Assembly (NCBI RefSeq): GCF_027409185.1
Contig: NC_084463.1
Span: forward strand, 156,848,369-156,912,368
DNA: 64,000 bases
Reading direction: 5' to 3'
Origin: Cynocephalus volans
Taxonomy: Eukaryota > Chordata > Mammalia > Dermoptera > Cynocephalidae
The notes below the pieces were generated by a model, which saw only the letters and a program-made list of their open reading frames with translations, was not told the origin of the DNA and ran no database searches. Shown one piece after another: positions 21,025 through 31,214 of this stretch. Each line of letters opens with the position of its first letter. Position 1 is the first letter of the stretch. Made by a program: the position numbers and the translations under genes.

Positions 21025-21790
21025 AAATTAACTTGTCAAATGCTCCTTGTCAGAGAGCATGAATACAATAGATTCTTGCAAACCAGAGCCTTTTCTCAGC
21101 AGGGCTGCATGCTCAGCTGGCTCCATTTTCTTGCTTTTCTTCAGGTACCAACTCTTGGTTCCAGAAGTTCTTGTGAATGAACGCAATATCCACTACCACG
21201 CCCAGAGCGGCGACGAACCTTTTGCAATATTTAAACAATTCATATCACTATTATATTCGTATATACGAATTTAGATATAACATGCATGAAATGTGATACT
21301 GATTCTTTACATTACTAAAAAAATCAGATGTAATTGTAACTGATGATTTAACATATTAGCTATAATTTGTATTTTGCCTTTTCATTTCAATAAATAATTT
21401 TGAATATTTTAGAAAAATACCTTTTTGAAAAATATTTTTAGACTTTTACATTTACTGTAATATACCTTTGCGATGGAAACTATATTTTATTTCTTTAGTC
21501 TTTTTGAATCACTACTGTCACTAGAACATAAATTAGTAATTTCGGTGAAGTGAAGGCATGAACAATTTTATGGAATAAAACTATAATAATTTATGAGTTA
21601 TGTATATCTTTATTTCATCACTTGTCTAAACACAGCCAGCCCATCAACAGAATATCTAAACACACCAGCTTTCAAGCACATAAAAACCAGAGCTTTACAT
21701 GTACTTTTCAATTTTGCCACTGTGAAGGTATATCTGTCAAGGTAAGAGAAAAGAACATATTTTATTTAACAGCTTGTTTCCTTGATTTTT
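21025..21790. other. AT-rich unique island, origin unknown
   Basis: Base composition drops abruptly to very AT-rich DNA with no repeat family I recognise. It contains a splice-acceptor-like tract (TTGCTTTTCTTCAG, ending 21144), a short open frame from there to a stop at 21272, a perfect 16-bp palindrome at 21255-21270, and AATAAA words near 21389 and 21577. This could be a relic 3'-terminal exon and UTR, a decayed retrocopy or an unclassified repeat; none is proven. Confidence 0.35.
21255..21270. repeat. Perfect 16-bp palindrome ATTCGTATATACGAAT
   Basis: The 16 bases equal their own reverse complement and include two CpGs in otherwise AT-rich DNA. No known mammalian regulator is assigned to it here. 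Confidence 0.9.
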
Positions 21791-21849
21791 AAATATTTGG
21801 GCATATGGTATGTGGGTCTTCATTCGAGCTCTTGAAAATATTAGACACA

Positions 21850-22755
21850 GGTCTGGGTTTTTAAAGAAATAACAGCTTTATTGATATATAATTCACATGC
21901 CATTTATGGGAACTCTAGTTCCCCCTTCTGAAGTGTACACTTCAGTGGTTTTTAGTATATTGACAAAGTCCAGCATCAATCACCACTACCTAATTCTGGA
22001 ATATTTACCTCGCGCCCAAAAGAAACCCTGCCCCCATTAGCAGTCACTCTCCATCCCCCCCACCCCACCCCACCCCCAGTCCCTGAAAATCACTAATCTA
22101 CTTTCTGTTTCTATGAATTTGTTGATTCTGGACATTTCATATAAATAGAATTACACAGTATGTGTCTTTTGTGTCTGGCTCTTTCACCTAGCATGATGTT
22201 TTCAAAGTGCATCTGTGTTGCACCATGTATCAGTCCTTCATTTCTTTTTATTGCCAAATAGTATCCTATTATATGGATATATCCATTCATATCAGTTGAT
22301 GGACATTTAAATTGTTTCCATTTTTTGCTATTACAAATACTGCTCCTATGAACATTCCTGTGAAGATTTTTGTGGACATATGTTTTCAGTTCTCTTGGGT
22401 ATATACTTAGGAGCGGAATTGCTGGGCCATATGGTCACTCCACGTTTAGCTTTTTGAGGAACTGCCAAACCATTTTCCAAAGCTGCTGCATCATTTTGCA
22501 TTCCCACCAGCAATGCACACAGTCCTAATTCCTTCATATCCTTGTCAGCACTTGTTATTGTCTGTCTTTTTCATTATAACCATCCAAATGATCGTGAAGT
22601 GGTATCTCATTGTGGTTTTGATTTGCATTTCTCTCATGATGAATGACGTTGAGCATCTTTCATGTGCTTGTTGGCCGTTTGTACAGCCAATATAAATCTT
22701 CTTTGGAGAAATGCCTATTCAAATCGTTTGCTCATTTTTTTAATTGGGCAATTCA
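21850..22755 (-). mobile_element. L1 LINE 3' end, antisense, about 0.9 kb
   Basis: Antisense L1 3' landmarks run in order: 'GCTTTATTGATATATAATTC', 'AAGTGTACACTTCAGTGGTT', 'CTGGACATTTCATATAAATA', 'GATGGACATTTAAATTGTTT', 'GAATTGCTGGGCCATATGGT', 'TCCACCAGCAATG'-like and 'GTGAAGTGGTATCTCATTGT'. It is a 5'-truncated fossil covering the ORF2 C-terminal end and 3' UTR; frames are broken. Confidence 0.92.
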
Positions 22756-22939
22756 GGTCTCGTTTAAAGCAACATTCATGAAGACCCGAGTGCAGAAGCC
22801 TTATGCCTGCTTCCACACCAGCAGACTCACCTCTTAGTCTCTACAAAGGCAGTTGTTGCCAACTCAAATGTCATCTCTCCTCACCTCTTCCTTAAGGCCT
22901 TTGGAATTCTTCTCTGATCACCGAGTGACACTTGCCATT

Positions 22940-23170
22940 TGCAGTGGACCAGAGTCAGCTGCAGCTGTGGCTAAAAGCATGGTCCCTGCCTTGTTCCTGC
23001 CCCGGGTCCCCCAAGCCTTAGCTGTGCAAACCTGGGCTGCTAACTTCAGTTTCCTCCTCTGTAAGCTGGGAATGATAACGCCCTTCCTTACAGAGTTGTT
23101 GGAAGGACTTGCTGAGAACATACATATAAATCCTGTACATCTTGCACATCATCAGTACTTGGTGGATTCC
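22940..23170 (+). mobile_element. MIR SINE
   Basis: 'AGCTGTGGCTAAAAGCATGG' near the start, 'CTTCAGTTTCCTCCTCTGTA', 'GGGAATGATAACGCCCTTCC', 'AGAGTTGTTGGAAGGAC', and 'CACATCATCAGTACTTGGTG' follow MIR order. Confidence 0.75.
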
Positions 23171-23864
23171 CCCTAAGCAGAACACTGCTGATGACAGGGG
23201 TCACAACTTTCAGGACACAACTCTCCATTTATGGGTGGGGTTCATTGGAGGAAGCCCTTGGGATGTTTGGCTGAAAATTGCCTCCCTGTGATCCCCACCT
23301 TCAAGGACCCAGGGCAACAGGGGCAGTCTCCGGCCATAGCAGCCCCTGCTCCTGGGAACCTGGGCCTGGGGGGAGGCTGTGGGTTCCCCCATCTCTAGCT
23401 CCAACTGTCCATCCACTCCTCCCCTCCTCTACCCTCTGTGTCACCCACGCCTTCTCCTTCCTACCCAAGTGGCATGTGACCGTTCAGGGGATGTGAAAGG
23501 CAGCTGGAAAGTGACACAACACTCCTTAATTACCTCGATCCTTCTGCATCGCAGTGCCTAAATTTAGCCAGCAGAGCCTGGACACTGGGGACCCAACTCG
23601 TCCTTCTCCAAGACCCCCGCCCTTGGTGGAGGCAGGAAAAGAGCCCCAGGGCAGGGCTTCTCCCCATCCTGGGGCTGGGTCAGGGACCTTGCTCTGAGAG
23701 AGCAGGTGGGAGCACTAGGGAAGGGACCCTTCCTGCTGTAGCTGGCAGCTGGCAGCTAGGACTGTGAGTTATGATGGAACAGAATGCCACTTGCCTTCTC
23801 CCCGCCCTTTTTAATGATGGGAAAGCCTGAGAGGGAGGGTCAGGGAAAGTGTCCAGAGTATTAG
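23171..23864. other. Unique intergenic DNA
   Basis: No gene or repeat is assigned. A short A/T-core patch, CTCCTTAATTACCTCGATCC and CCTAAATTTAGCC (23522-23576), is a possible small regulatory block, with CTAAATTTAG being MEF2-like. Confidence 0.35.
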
Positions 23865-24065
23865 GGGCACAGGTTTAGGAATCAGACAGTCCCAGGATCT
23901 CAGCTTCTGCTCCTCCACCTGCCAACTGTGTGACCTTGAGCAAGTCACCAAACCTCTCTGGATGTGTTTTCTCATCTGAAAAATGAGGACCTAACAAATG
24001 AGGTGGCCGTGAGGTTAAAATGAGATGATACATGAAAAGCATGGAGCACTAAGCAAGCACCAAAC
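23865..24065 (+). mobile_element. MIR SINE, well preserved
   Basis: 'CCAACTGTGTGACCTTGAGC', 'AAGTCACCAAACCTCTCTGG', 'TCTCATCTGAAAAATGAGGA', 'GTGAGGTTAAAATGAGATGA', and 'AGCACTAAGCAAGCAC' span almost the entire consensus. Confidence 0.9.
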
Positions 24066-24174
24066 AGACTCAGCCATGGTTATTGCCAAGGTTGCTTGGC
24101 ATATCAGCAGTGCAACAGGGACCTAGGCCGCTAGACTCCTACTCTAGTGCTCTTTCCGTTAACTCACACTCCTT

Positions 24175-24330
24175 CATCAGGGACTCCTGATGCCTCTGTT
24201 TCAGATGGGGACACTGAGATAAGAAAGGCTAATTACTAGGCCCAAGGTCACCCCATTGTTGGCAGCAAGGCTGGGATTCGAACCCAGGTCTGCAGGCATC
24301 CAAGCCCTTAGCAGCTATACCTTTCCCAGC
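24175..24330 (-). mobile_element. MIR SINE, antisense
   Basis: 'CAGATGGGGACACTGAGATA', 'CTAGGCCCAAGGTCACCCC', and 'GGCTGGGATTCGAACCCAGG' are antisense MIR landmarks. Confidence 0.8.
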
Positions 24331-24744
24331 ATCATTTTGGCCAAGGAGCCACATCTCTTCCAAGCCTGTTTCAAGTCCTGCCACCTCTGGGAAGCCTTCC
24401 TGGCTGACTCCAGTGCAGGTCCCGCTATGTTTTCCAGCAGCAAAATGTCTGCTCCAGACCATGACTGCCTCCCTGGCTCCGCGACAGGTTCTAGAAGGGG
24501 AGGACTTGCTTGTTGCTTCTGTGAGTCTTTGAGATTCCAGGACAGAGTTCATGTGAATTACAAGTCATTGATCTTTGGGATAAATAGGAAAAGGGGGAAC
24601 CAGCAGGTGGGAATAAAAAAATGTGAGTTGGGGTGAAAATCTGGACTTGGAGGGAGAGAAAGACAGCTAAAGGAAAGTGTGCCTGGCCTGCTCTGCACCT
24701 GAGATGAGTGACAGAGGCTTCATCCTAGAGCAGGAAGGCCAGGG

Positions 24745-24920
24745 ATGTCCTGGTCAGGAATGGGGGCGCTCCAGGGTCAGTCAGGCCTGGGATCAATTCC
24801 TCCACTTCTGGGTCTCTGGACCTCAGGTCCTCATCTGCAGAATGGGAAAGTAAATGCCAGTTTCCTAGAGGTGGAGGGAGGATTGAGTGAGACCATTGAG
24901 TGGGCACCAGTATGCCCCGC
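24745..24920 (+). mobile_element. MIR SINE
   Basis: 'CCTGGGATCAATTCCTCCAC', 'CCTCAGGTCCTCATCTGCAG', 'AATGGGAAAGTAAATGCCAG', and 'GAGTGAGACCATTGAGTGGG' follow MIR order. Confidence 0.7.
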
Positions 24921-25219
24921 CCTGTGCCTGTCATGGTCAGTGGCCTCCAGCTCAGTGGGAGCTGAACGGAGCCTGAGCCTCTCCAGTCACCTGAGGCAGC
25001 CACTCAGGCATGACCCCTCTGTGGAGGGCACTTCCGGAGGCCCCTGGAGGGAGCAGGGGTGCGGCTTTGCCACATACCCCAATCCCAACCCCCACTCCCA
25101 CTTCTTGGTCACACTGGAGCTCTTGGACACAATCCTTTGGGGCACCAGTAAGGGGTGGTGGGAGGCAGCACCTGCCCCTCTACTGCCAGGCCCTTACCCT
25201 CCCTATGCCACCACCTCCA

Positions 25220-25350
25220 GGTTGTCATCAGGGCTCACCAGGGCACAGAGGAGTTAAGGAACCTTCCAGAAGGTCAGAGCTTGAATTCAGACCCAGGCAG
25301 TCTGGTCCCAGAGTTTGTCCTCGAAACCACTATATTCTTCTGCCTCCCTG
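25220..25350 (-). mobile_element. MIR SINE fragment, antisense
   Basis: 'GGCACAGAGGAGTTAAGGAA', 'GAGCTTGAATTCAGACCCAG', and 'GCAGTCTGGTCCCAGAG' are antisense MIR landmarks. The stretch between 24921 and 25219 is unique with nothing recognised. Confidence 0.7.
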
Positions 25351-25536
25351 AACAGGATGAGACCTTTTCCCCGATGGGCTGGAGCAATCAGACAACTTTC
25401 CAGTGTGGGAGTTGACACTTCAGGCTGTGTGCTGGGGATAGCATTTCTGGGGTGGCATTTCAGAAGTTAAATTCCTCACTCGAAGTTCCCCTCACTGAGG
25501 GGGCTCATTGAGTTTGAGCTCCTCTCTTGAAATGTC

Positions 25537-25569
25537 TAATAATAATAATAATTAATAATAATAATAATG
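25537..25569. repeat. (AAT)n microsatellite
   Basis: About eleven AAT/ATT triplets with one phase shift (TAATTAATAA) near 25550. It lies at the edge of a MIR whose A-rich/ATT-rich internal region may have seeded it. Confidence 0.95.
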
Positions 25570-25805
25570 CTGATACACCCCAGCTGATATTCTCTGAGCA
25601 GGTTTTATGAGCCATGCACCCCTCCTAAAACCTGATGTGTGTTGATTCATTTAATACTCACAGCAACCCCGGGAGGAAGGTACCACATGTGAGTTTCCTT
25701 GTCCAGATGAAGAAACTGAGGCTCCAAGAGATCAAATCACCGGGCAGATCCCTGAGCTGGTGGTGGAGTCGGGATCAGGCCCAGGTAGTCTGGCTTCAGT
25801 CCCTC
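25570..25805 (-). mobile_element. MIR SINE, antisense
   Basis: 'TGTTGATTCATTTAATACTC', 'ACAGCAACCCCGGGAGGAAG', 'GAAGAAACTGAGGCTCCAAG', and 'GTCGGGATCAGGCCCAGGTA' are antisense MIR landmarks. Confidence 0.85.
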
Positions 25806-25809
25806 ATCC

Positions 25810-26755
25810 ACCGACCTCACTGCCTCGTTCTGCCTCCCCCAGCGTGAATCCCCCCTGCCCCCAGGATGCTGGGAAGTGTGTCCCCCAGCACCAGGAGGGA
25901 CCTCACCACCGGCAGTCGGGATAAGGAGGACACCCGTCCTGATCCGGCCCTGCCCTCCCTCCACAGGCGTGGCCCGAGTGACCTAGGAGCACCAGGAGCC
26001 ACTCCTGAAGGCAAACATGAGATGCGGAGACAGACTGAGCTGCAAGGGGGAGGTGATGTTTTCCCAGCCGCCTCCCGCTCTCACTTGCACACACGGCTCC
26101 TGCCCTGGATCCAGGCAGCGGCATGACCGTGCAGAGTGGCGCCCAGGCCTTTAAAGCCCACTCTCTCCACTACACCAGGAGAAGGCTGTTCCCGTAAAGG
26201 GCTCCATGAAATCCTTAGCCAAGGATCGCATCTCTCTCGTCTCCACCGCAGCAAGAGGGGAGAGGGCGTATGTCCAGTCCTCTCATAGGACTTGAACAGA
26301 GCAAGGGATGCACTGCAGGGTCTTCCTTAAATGATAACTTCATTATTTATTATTACTGTATGGTCATCATGGCAGAGATAAGACCACACAATGCTGTGTA
26401 TTTGGGAAGGGGATAAGAGGAGTCACCCAGGAATGCCCAAGGGGTCAAATAAAGTTTATCTCATGTTTTCGTTCCTCAAGCAGCACGTTTCTGGTGCCCC
26501 CATGAGACCGCAGCTCTGAGGCCTTGAGTCACCGAGTCCAGAGACCAGGCCCGTCTGCATGGGGGGCCTGGCACAGGAACCCAGCTCTTCAGGATGTTGC
26601 AGATCATCTGCACCAAAGACGGAGCATTTGCAAGCATGTGCCTACTGACACTTCCTTCCCTGGAAGGAAGACTCTGGAAAGGGTCCGTGAGGGATGATAC
26701 CTGGATTGTAATCATAGTATGCCTGCTAAGAGGTGTAAAATGTGACTGGAGGTTT
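25810..26755. other. Unique intergenic DNA
   Basis: No gene or confident repeat is recognised. A moderately CpG-containing patch lies at 25895-26130, too short and too sparse to call a CpG island. Confidence 0.4.
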
Positions 26756-26759
26756 TCTT

Positions 26760-26873
26760 TTCCTTTCTTCTTCTTCTTTTTTTTCTTGGCAGCTAGCTAG
26801 TATGGGGATCCGAATCCTTGACTTTGGTGTTATAACACCACGCTCTAACCAACTGAGCTAACTAGACAGCCAT
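26760..26873 (-). mobile_element. t-SINE monomer, antisense
   Basis: The minus strand reads as one tRNA-Ile-like unit with TTAGCTCAGTTGGTTAGAGC, close to the D-arm/anticodon region of tRNA-Ile itself, and GTGGTGTTATAACACCAAAG. A T/C-rich tail on plus marks its 3' end. Flanking GGTTTTCTT (26751-26759) and GGTTTTTCTT (26874-26883) are the likely target duplication. No CCA or intact tRNA fold is claimed, so this is not a functional tRNA gene. Confidence 0.88.
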
Positions 26874-26889
26874 GGTTTTTCTTATTTAA

Positions 26890-27640
26890 TCTAGTTTATG
26901 GATTTATTTCAGTGGCAGAACAATTATGTACAAGGGCTCTTGAGGTTCTTTTCTAACCTGTGTGTGTTTAGGATATGTTCATCTGAAGGAGATAGAAAAA
27001 CCCAAAGAAACCATGCGGCAAACAATATAGAGGTTTATTTTTCTAACAAGTAGACAACATTTGGAGGTATGTGTTCCAGGACTGGTGTGGCAGCTCTGCA
27101 ACTACTGGGAACTCAGACCACTTCCTTCTTGTTGCTTGGTCATCCTTAACAGGTGCTTTCTACCTCATGGTCCAAAATAGCTGCTCCAGCTCCAGAGATT
27201 ACATACATATTCCAGCCAGCAGAAAAGAAGAGGCAAAAAGAGTGCAATCCCCTGTCCTCGAACAACACTTCTTCTTACACCCCATGGGATAATTTATTCA
27301 CTTGGCCGTACCTGGCTGCAAGGGAGGCTGGGAAATACGTAGTCTTTATTTTGGGTGGTTTTATGTCCAGCTAAAATTCAGGGGTTCTGTGGTAAAGACG
27401 GGGAGAATAGATAGTGGGGAATAGTTAGCAGTCCCTGGCACTCCATAATATTCCTTTATTCCACTGGGGAAAGTCAGCCACGTACTTTCTGGCACCACGC
27501 CCCAGGCAGGCTTGGATTGCTTGTTCTTGTATGTTATTCTTAACTCCCCACCACAAAAATAGAACTGCCCTAAGAGCAAGACTCGGACCCCCAGAACAAG
27601 CCCTCACCCAGGCATTCAGGGTCCCTGGCCACTGGGTCTC
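26890..27640. other. Unique intergenic DNA
   Basis: The segment between the t-SINE and the following L2 remnant has a block (about 26970-27360) resembling an old LTR or DNA-transposon relic ('CATGCGGCAAACAATATAGAGG', 'TTTATTTTTCTAAC'), but I cannot assign it. No gene is seen. Confidence 0.35.
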
Positions 27641-27649
27641 ATCACCTGC

Positions 27650-27770
27650 TACAACCCCACATGTCCTTTACCCAGCCACTCCATCACCTCCTGTTCCATG
27701 TGTTGCTTCCACAGACTGTTCCCTCTGCCTGAATGTGCCTCCTGGACCTCCCCTGACATGGAACTCATGT
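27650..27770 (+). mobile_element. L2 LINE fragment
   Basis: 'CAGACTGTTCCCTCTGCCTG' and 'AATGTGCCTCCTGGAC' are the L2 'TGCTGTTCCCTCTGCCTGGAA' landmark. Confidence 0.55.
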
Positions 27771-28910
27771 CCAATTTTGAAAACCCACCACGGGGGGTCT
27801 TGTTGCCTTGTCAGTGCTGCCTCACTGGGCCCCTCTGGGGGAGAATCAGAATCCCTTTCTCCTGCCCTCCCTCGGGCTTCTGGAGCCTTCCGTCATCCTC
27901 TATTTATAGTTCAAGTCAGGTGCCCCTGGACACATTGCCAGGAGGGAAGGGCCCCGGCTGGGAGAGCAGGTTCTGTGACCAGCCTGAGAAAGGGCTGGGA
28001 TTTTCCAGGACACCTCCTCTGCCCAATGTCCCCCTCACAACATCTGTCTACTGGGGACCCAGAGCCCCCACACCTGGCCAGCCCTCACCACATGCATCCA
28101 GGCAGTTGCTGGTCCCCCCAGCCCTGGGCCTGACCCTATCTCCATTACTGTGCTGACCTAAGTAACTGGGATGGGTCACAGGGTCCCTACATTGGGGAGG
28201 GGACTGAGCAGGGCCAGGCCTACTCTGGAGGTCCCAGCTGGAAGAGCTGTCACTTTGGGGGGGCTCTCTCTTCTGACACTCAGCTACCCTCCCACTACTC
28301 TAACAGGTCCAGACCTCTCACCATGGGTGGTGCAGATGCAGACACCCTCCAGAAAGCCAAGTGTGGAGAGAAGGGCCCTGTGTCCCTATACTCAATGTCA
28401 CTGTCACCTCCCCTTACCCAGCCCAGCCCCTCCCAGTCAGCTCCATACGCTGGATCCTTCAGCATCCCCAAGCCATTGCTCAACTCCCATCATAGCCTCC
28501 CCAATGCCCATCCCCATAGGCCTCCCTCCAGCCCAGTCCCCCAGTTGTCACCAACCCCATTCTCCCAACAGGCTGACAAATGTGAATTTTGAGCCAGCAT
28601 GACCTGGGGTCTTGAGCCCAACCCACACCCCTCTGACCCTACCCCTCACTTACATGCCCACTTTCAGACAAAGATACCAACACTGACACAAAGGACATCC
28701 ACCAGCTGTCAGCAGAGTGCCTCCCCCTGCCCTTTTTCAAGCCCCCATGCCCGGCCCTGACTACCTGGACCCAGCACTTAACACTTGAGCCTTCCACAGG
28801 GTGGAAGTACCTTTGTCACCACCAGGGCTTGCAGGCCCAGCTAACCAGCACCTTCCTGACTGCTATGGGCCACATGATAGGCTGAGTCCCTGCATCTGCC
28901 CTGAGTCTCG
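27771..28910. other. Unique C-rich intergenic DNA
   Basis: A long C-rich stretch gives several Pro-rich frames (up to 200 codons from 27531) that overlap on the same strand in different phases and show no domain. No gene is supported. Confidence 0.45.
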
Positions 28911-28914
28911 CCTG

Positions 28915-29015
28915 AACTAGGACTGAGTTTTGGAGTTTAGAATCAGATGGACCTAGCTGTTGACCTTGGGCAAGTTACTAACCCTCTCTAAGCCTCTGAT
29001 ATTTGTAGCTGACTC
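28915..29015 (+). mobile_element. MIR SINE fragment
   Basis: 'GTTGACCTTGGGCAAGTTAC' and 'TAACCCTCTCTAAGCCTCTG' form the MIR core. Confidence 0.8.
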
Positions 29016-29389
29016 CAGTCTGACACATGGGGCTCCCAAGGGGCCTGAGGAGGGGACCAAAGGGCCCCCACGTCCTGCGGGTTTGACACTCCACTCTTCC
29101 CTCCCTTAACCTTGGAACGTGAAGGGAGGGGCTCCTCCACGGGTGTGGATTAGAAGGTGGAGGGATGACCGGTGTGCCTCCTGACCTTGCCCCAGGAGCT
29201 GGCAGCCCCCAACCCCACCTAGCTCAGAGGCCACCCAGGGGAGACTGCTCTGGCTAAGGGATGAAGAGGCTGGTACCAACCAGGAGATACAGTCTAGGGC
29301 ACCTCCTAGTGGACACCAAGGGAATGTCTCCCCTGGCTGACCTGTAATTTATGGCTCTCAGCTTGAAGTCAGGGTCCTCTACCTACCAC

Positions 29390-29650
29390 ATCAGTGCCAG
29401 CTGTGGCAAAAGTCACCTCCTTCAGCGAATCTCAGTTTCATCATCCACAAAACAGAGATAATGACAACACCACCCCTTTACAGGACCACAGCCAAGCCTC
29501 AGTCGGGTGATCTAGGCAGCCTGCCTTACACCCGGTAATGTTTTCCAGGTCCAGAGAGGCAGGGCTTGCCTGAGGACTGCAGCGAGCTGGTGGCCGAGCT
29601 GGGGGTTCAGACTCCTGGTCTGGCGCTCTTTCCACTCCTGGGTGCTGTCT
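29390..29650. mobile_element. Two adjacent MIR remnants, opposite strands
   Basis: The plus-oriented part (29395-29480) has 'GTCACCTCCTTCAGCGAATC', 'TCAGTTTCATCATCCACAAA', 'GAGATAATGACA'. The antisense part (29485-29650) has 'GTCCAGAGAGGCAGGGCTTG', 'GGCCGAGCTGGGGGTTCAGA', 'CTCCTGGTCTGGCGCTCTTT'. They abut and may be one rearranged copy. Confidence 0.6.
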
Positions 29651-29689
29651 CCATGGGACTCTCCAGGACTCCTGGACTCTCCAGGTCTA

Positions 29690-29885
29690 TTATTCCTCCA
29701 TGTGGCTCTGGGCGTTTTCAGATGTTTTAGCACTATTAACATGCCCGTCTTGGGAACAAGCTTATGAGCACATCCAATTAACCTTCCTGCCAACAATTAT
29801 GGGATGTAATTTCTTTTCCAGCGTTTGCAGGGATATCTCTATTCCCATCTTCCTGAAAACAGAAGCCTTGCCTGAGCCCTGCAGT
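29690..29885. promoter_or_regulatory. Candidate conserved noncoding element
   Basis: Unique, AT-balanced sequence with dense core words: CACTATTAACATGC, CATCCAATTAACCTTCC (CAATTA homeodomain-type), GCCAACAATTATGGGATG (AACAAT SOX-type next to an ATTA core) and GTAATTTCTTTTCC. It is repeat-free within a MIR-rich neighbourhood. Among the noncoding candidates here it is one of the strongest by appearance; conservation is untested. Confidence 0.4.
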
Positions 29886-30630
29886 GGCTGTAATGTCCCC
29901 CCAGCTGGGGCCACACGACGCTGGCCTTGAGCGTGGAGACTTTGGGTCCTTCGCCAGGAACCAAGGCTGACCTGCTTGGCCAGGGCCTCACGGGCTGGGT
30001 GGAAACATGCTTCTGCTCCAGGTGAGGATTGCATGGGAGGAAGGAGAGCAGAGGAAAGAGGCCTCCCCAGTGGGGAAGGGGGATGCATGAGGGGGCTCCC
30101 AGCCCCAGAGCACCCTTATTTGAAGGGACCCTTTCTGAAATGCATGCTGGGTAACAGCAGCAGTTCCAAATTCCTCTCTGATGGTGGTGGGGCTGGTACT
30201 GGGACTGGGGGGGAACTCAACTTGGCCCAATGCTGTGGTTTCACGGTGACTCCCTCTTTTTACTTAGGCTGGCAATGGGGCCGGTGGAATAATGGGGCTG
30301 GAGCCCTCCCAGCTCCCCCTTGCTGGGTCCCTATTGCTGCAGACCCTAGTATCACCTTCTACATCCTAGGAAGGCCCAGGCGCCTCAACCATGGGGCTAA
30401 GAATAGGAAGGGGGTGCCCTGTGGCTTATCAGCCTTTAAGAAACATTCACAAATTACCAGACACACAGAGACTGCGGACGGCTCCAGGAGGCGATGGTTG
30501 AGCCAGCCCTGAAGGTGTGCACCCCCAACTCCCATCTCCACCCACCCCAGCTGAACAGGGCTTTCCCCTTCTCCCTGATCTCCCCTCACCCACCTCTTCC
30601 CACCCCCACCTGTGCTCCCAGCTCACCCAT
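29886..30630. other. Unique intergenic DNA
   Basis: No gene or repeat is recognised. An open frame of 178 codons (29976-30512, plus) is low-complexity in parts and lacks any domain or splice support. Confidence 0.4.
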
Positions 30631-30634
30631 CCTC

Positions 30635-30930
30635 TCTCCGCTGGGTGGCCATAGCCTCTCACGCCTCCTAGCCTTTGCAGATGTCGTCCCTGGTCCTGGA
30701 AACCCTTCCCCCTTGCAGCTCCCCAGCTTTTGCCTTTACCCTGGTCTCCTGACAAAAACCAGCTCATCCTCCAAGGCCCAGTGCAATGCTCCTTTCTCTG
30801 GGAAGCTTTCCTACCACCCCTCCTCCCCTCGGCAGAATTAATCTCTGCCTCCTGGGGCCCTTGCACGGACCTCTGCCACAGCTCCAAAGGCATCCTGCGT
30901 AATGCTCTGTGCATGCAACTGAATTTCTGA
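30635..30930 (+). mobile_element. L2 LINE fragment
   Basis: 'TTGCAGATGTCGTCCCTGG', 'CCAGCTCATCCTCCAAGGCC', and 'CTCTGGGAAGCTTTCCTACC' follow L2 3' order. Confidence 0.65.
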
Positions 30931-30934
30931 CTTG

Positions 30935-31130
30935 ACTCTGCTGAGAAGGTTGAGCTTTTTTCTATTTTGCGCTGAGGGCAACAGGAGGCCATGGAACAGT
31001 TTTAACAGAGCTGTGCGACAAGATCGGATTTGTGCTTTAAAAGATCGCTGGGGCAGCTGCATGGCTGATGGAGGCAGGAGAGGGGGCACGAGCCTTCTGT
31101 AATTGTCCAGAACGGAGGGCTAGGGCCAGG
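30935..31130 (-). mobile_element. L2 LINE fragment, antisense
   Basis: 'GAGGCCATGGAACAGTTTTA', 'GTGCGACAAGATCGGATTTG', 'GCTTTAAAAGATCGCTGGGG', and 'CTGTAATTGTCCAGAACGG' are antisense L2 landmarks (the 'CATTGGAGGGTTTTAAGC...GATC...CAATAATCCAGG' series). It abuts an oppositely oriented L2. Confidence 0.8.
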
Positions 31131-31214
31131 CTGGGACCCAGCAGGTGGAGGCGGAGGTGGAGGCAGAGGCGGGAGAGGTGGGAAGACTTGAGAGATATTC
31201 CGGATATAGCCTCC

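Noticed and set aside
26760-26873. Possible functional tRNA gene on minus
   Set aside because: The unit resembles tRNA-Ile but has mutations across the arms, a long T/C-rich tail and flanking target duplications, so it is a SINE monomer. The same applies to 12787-12890.
27531-28133. 200-codon open frame in C-rich DNA
   Set aside because: Another frame of 152 codons overlaps it on the same strand in a different phase; both are Pro-rich and lack domains, as expected in C-rich noncoding DNA.
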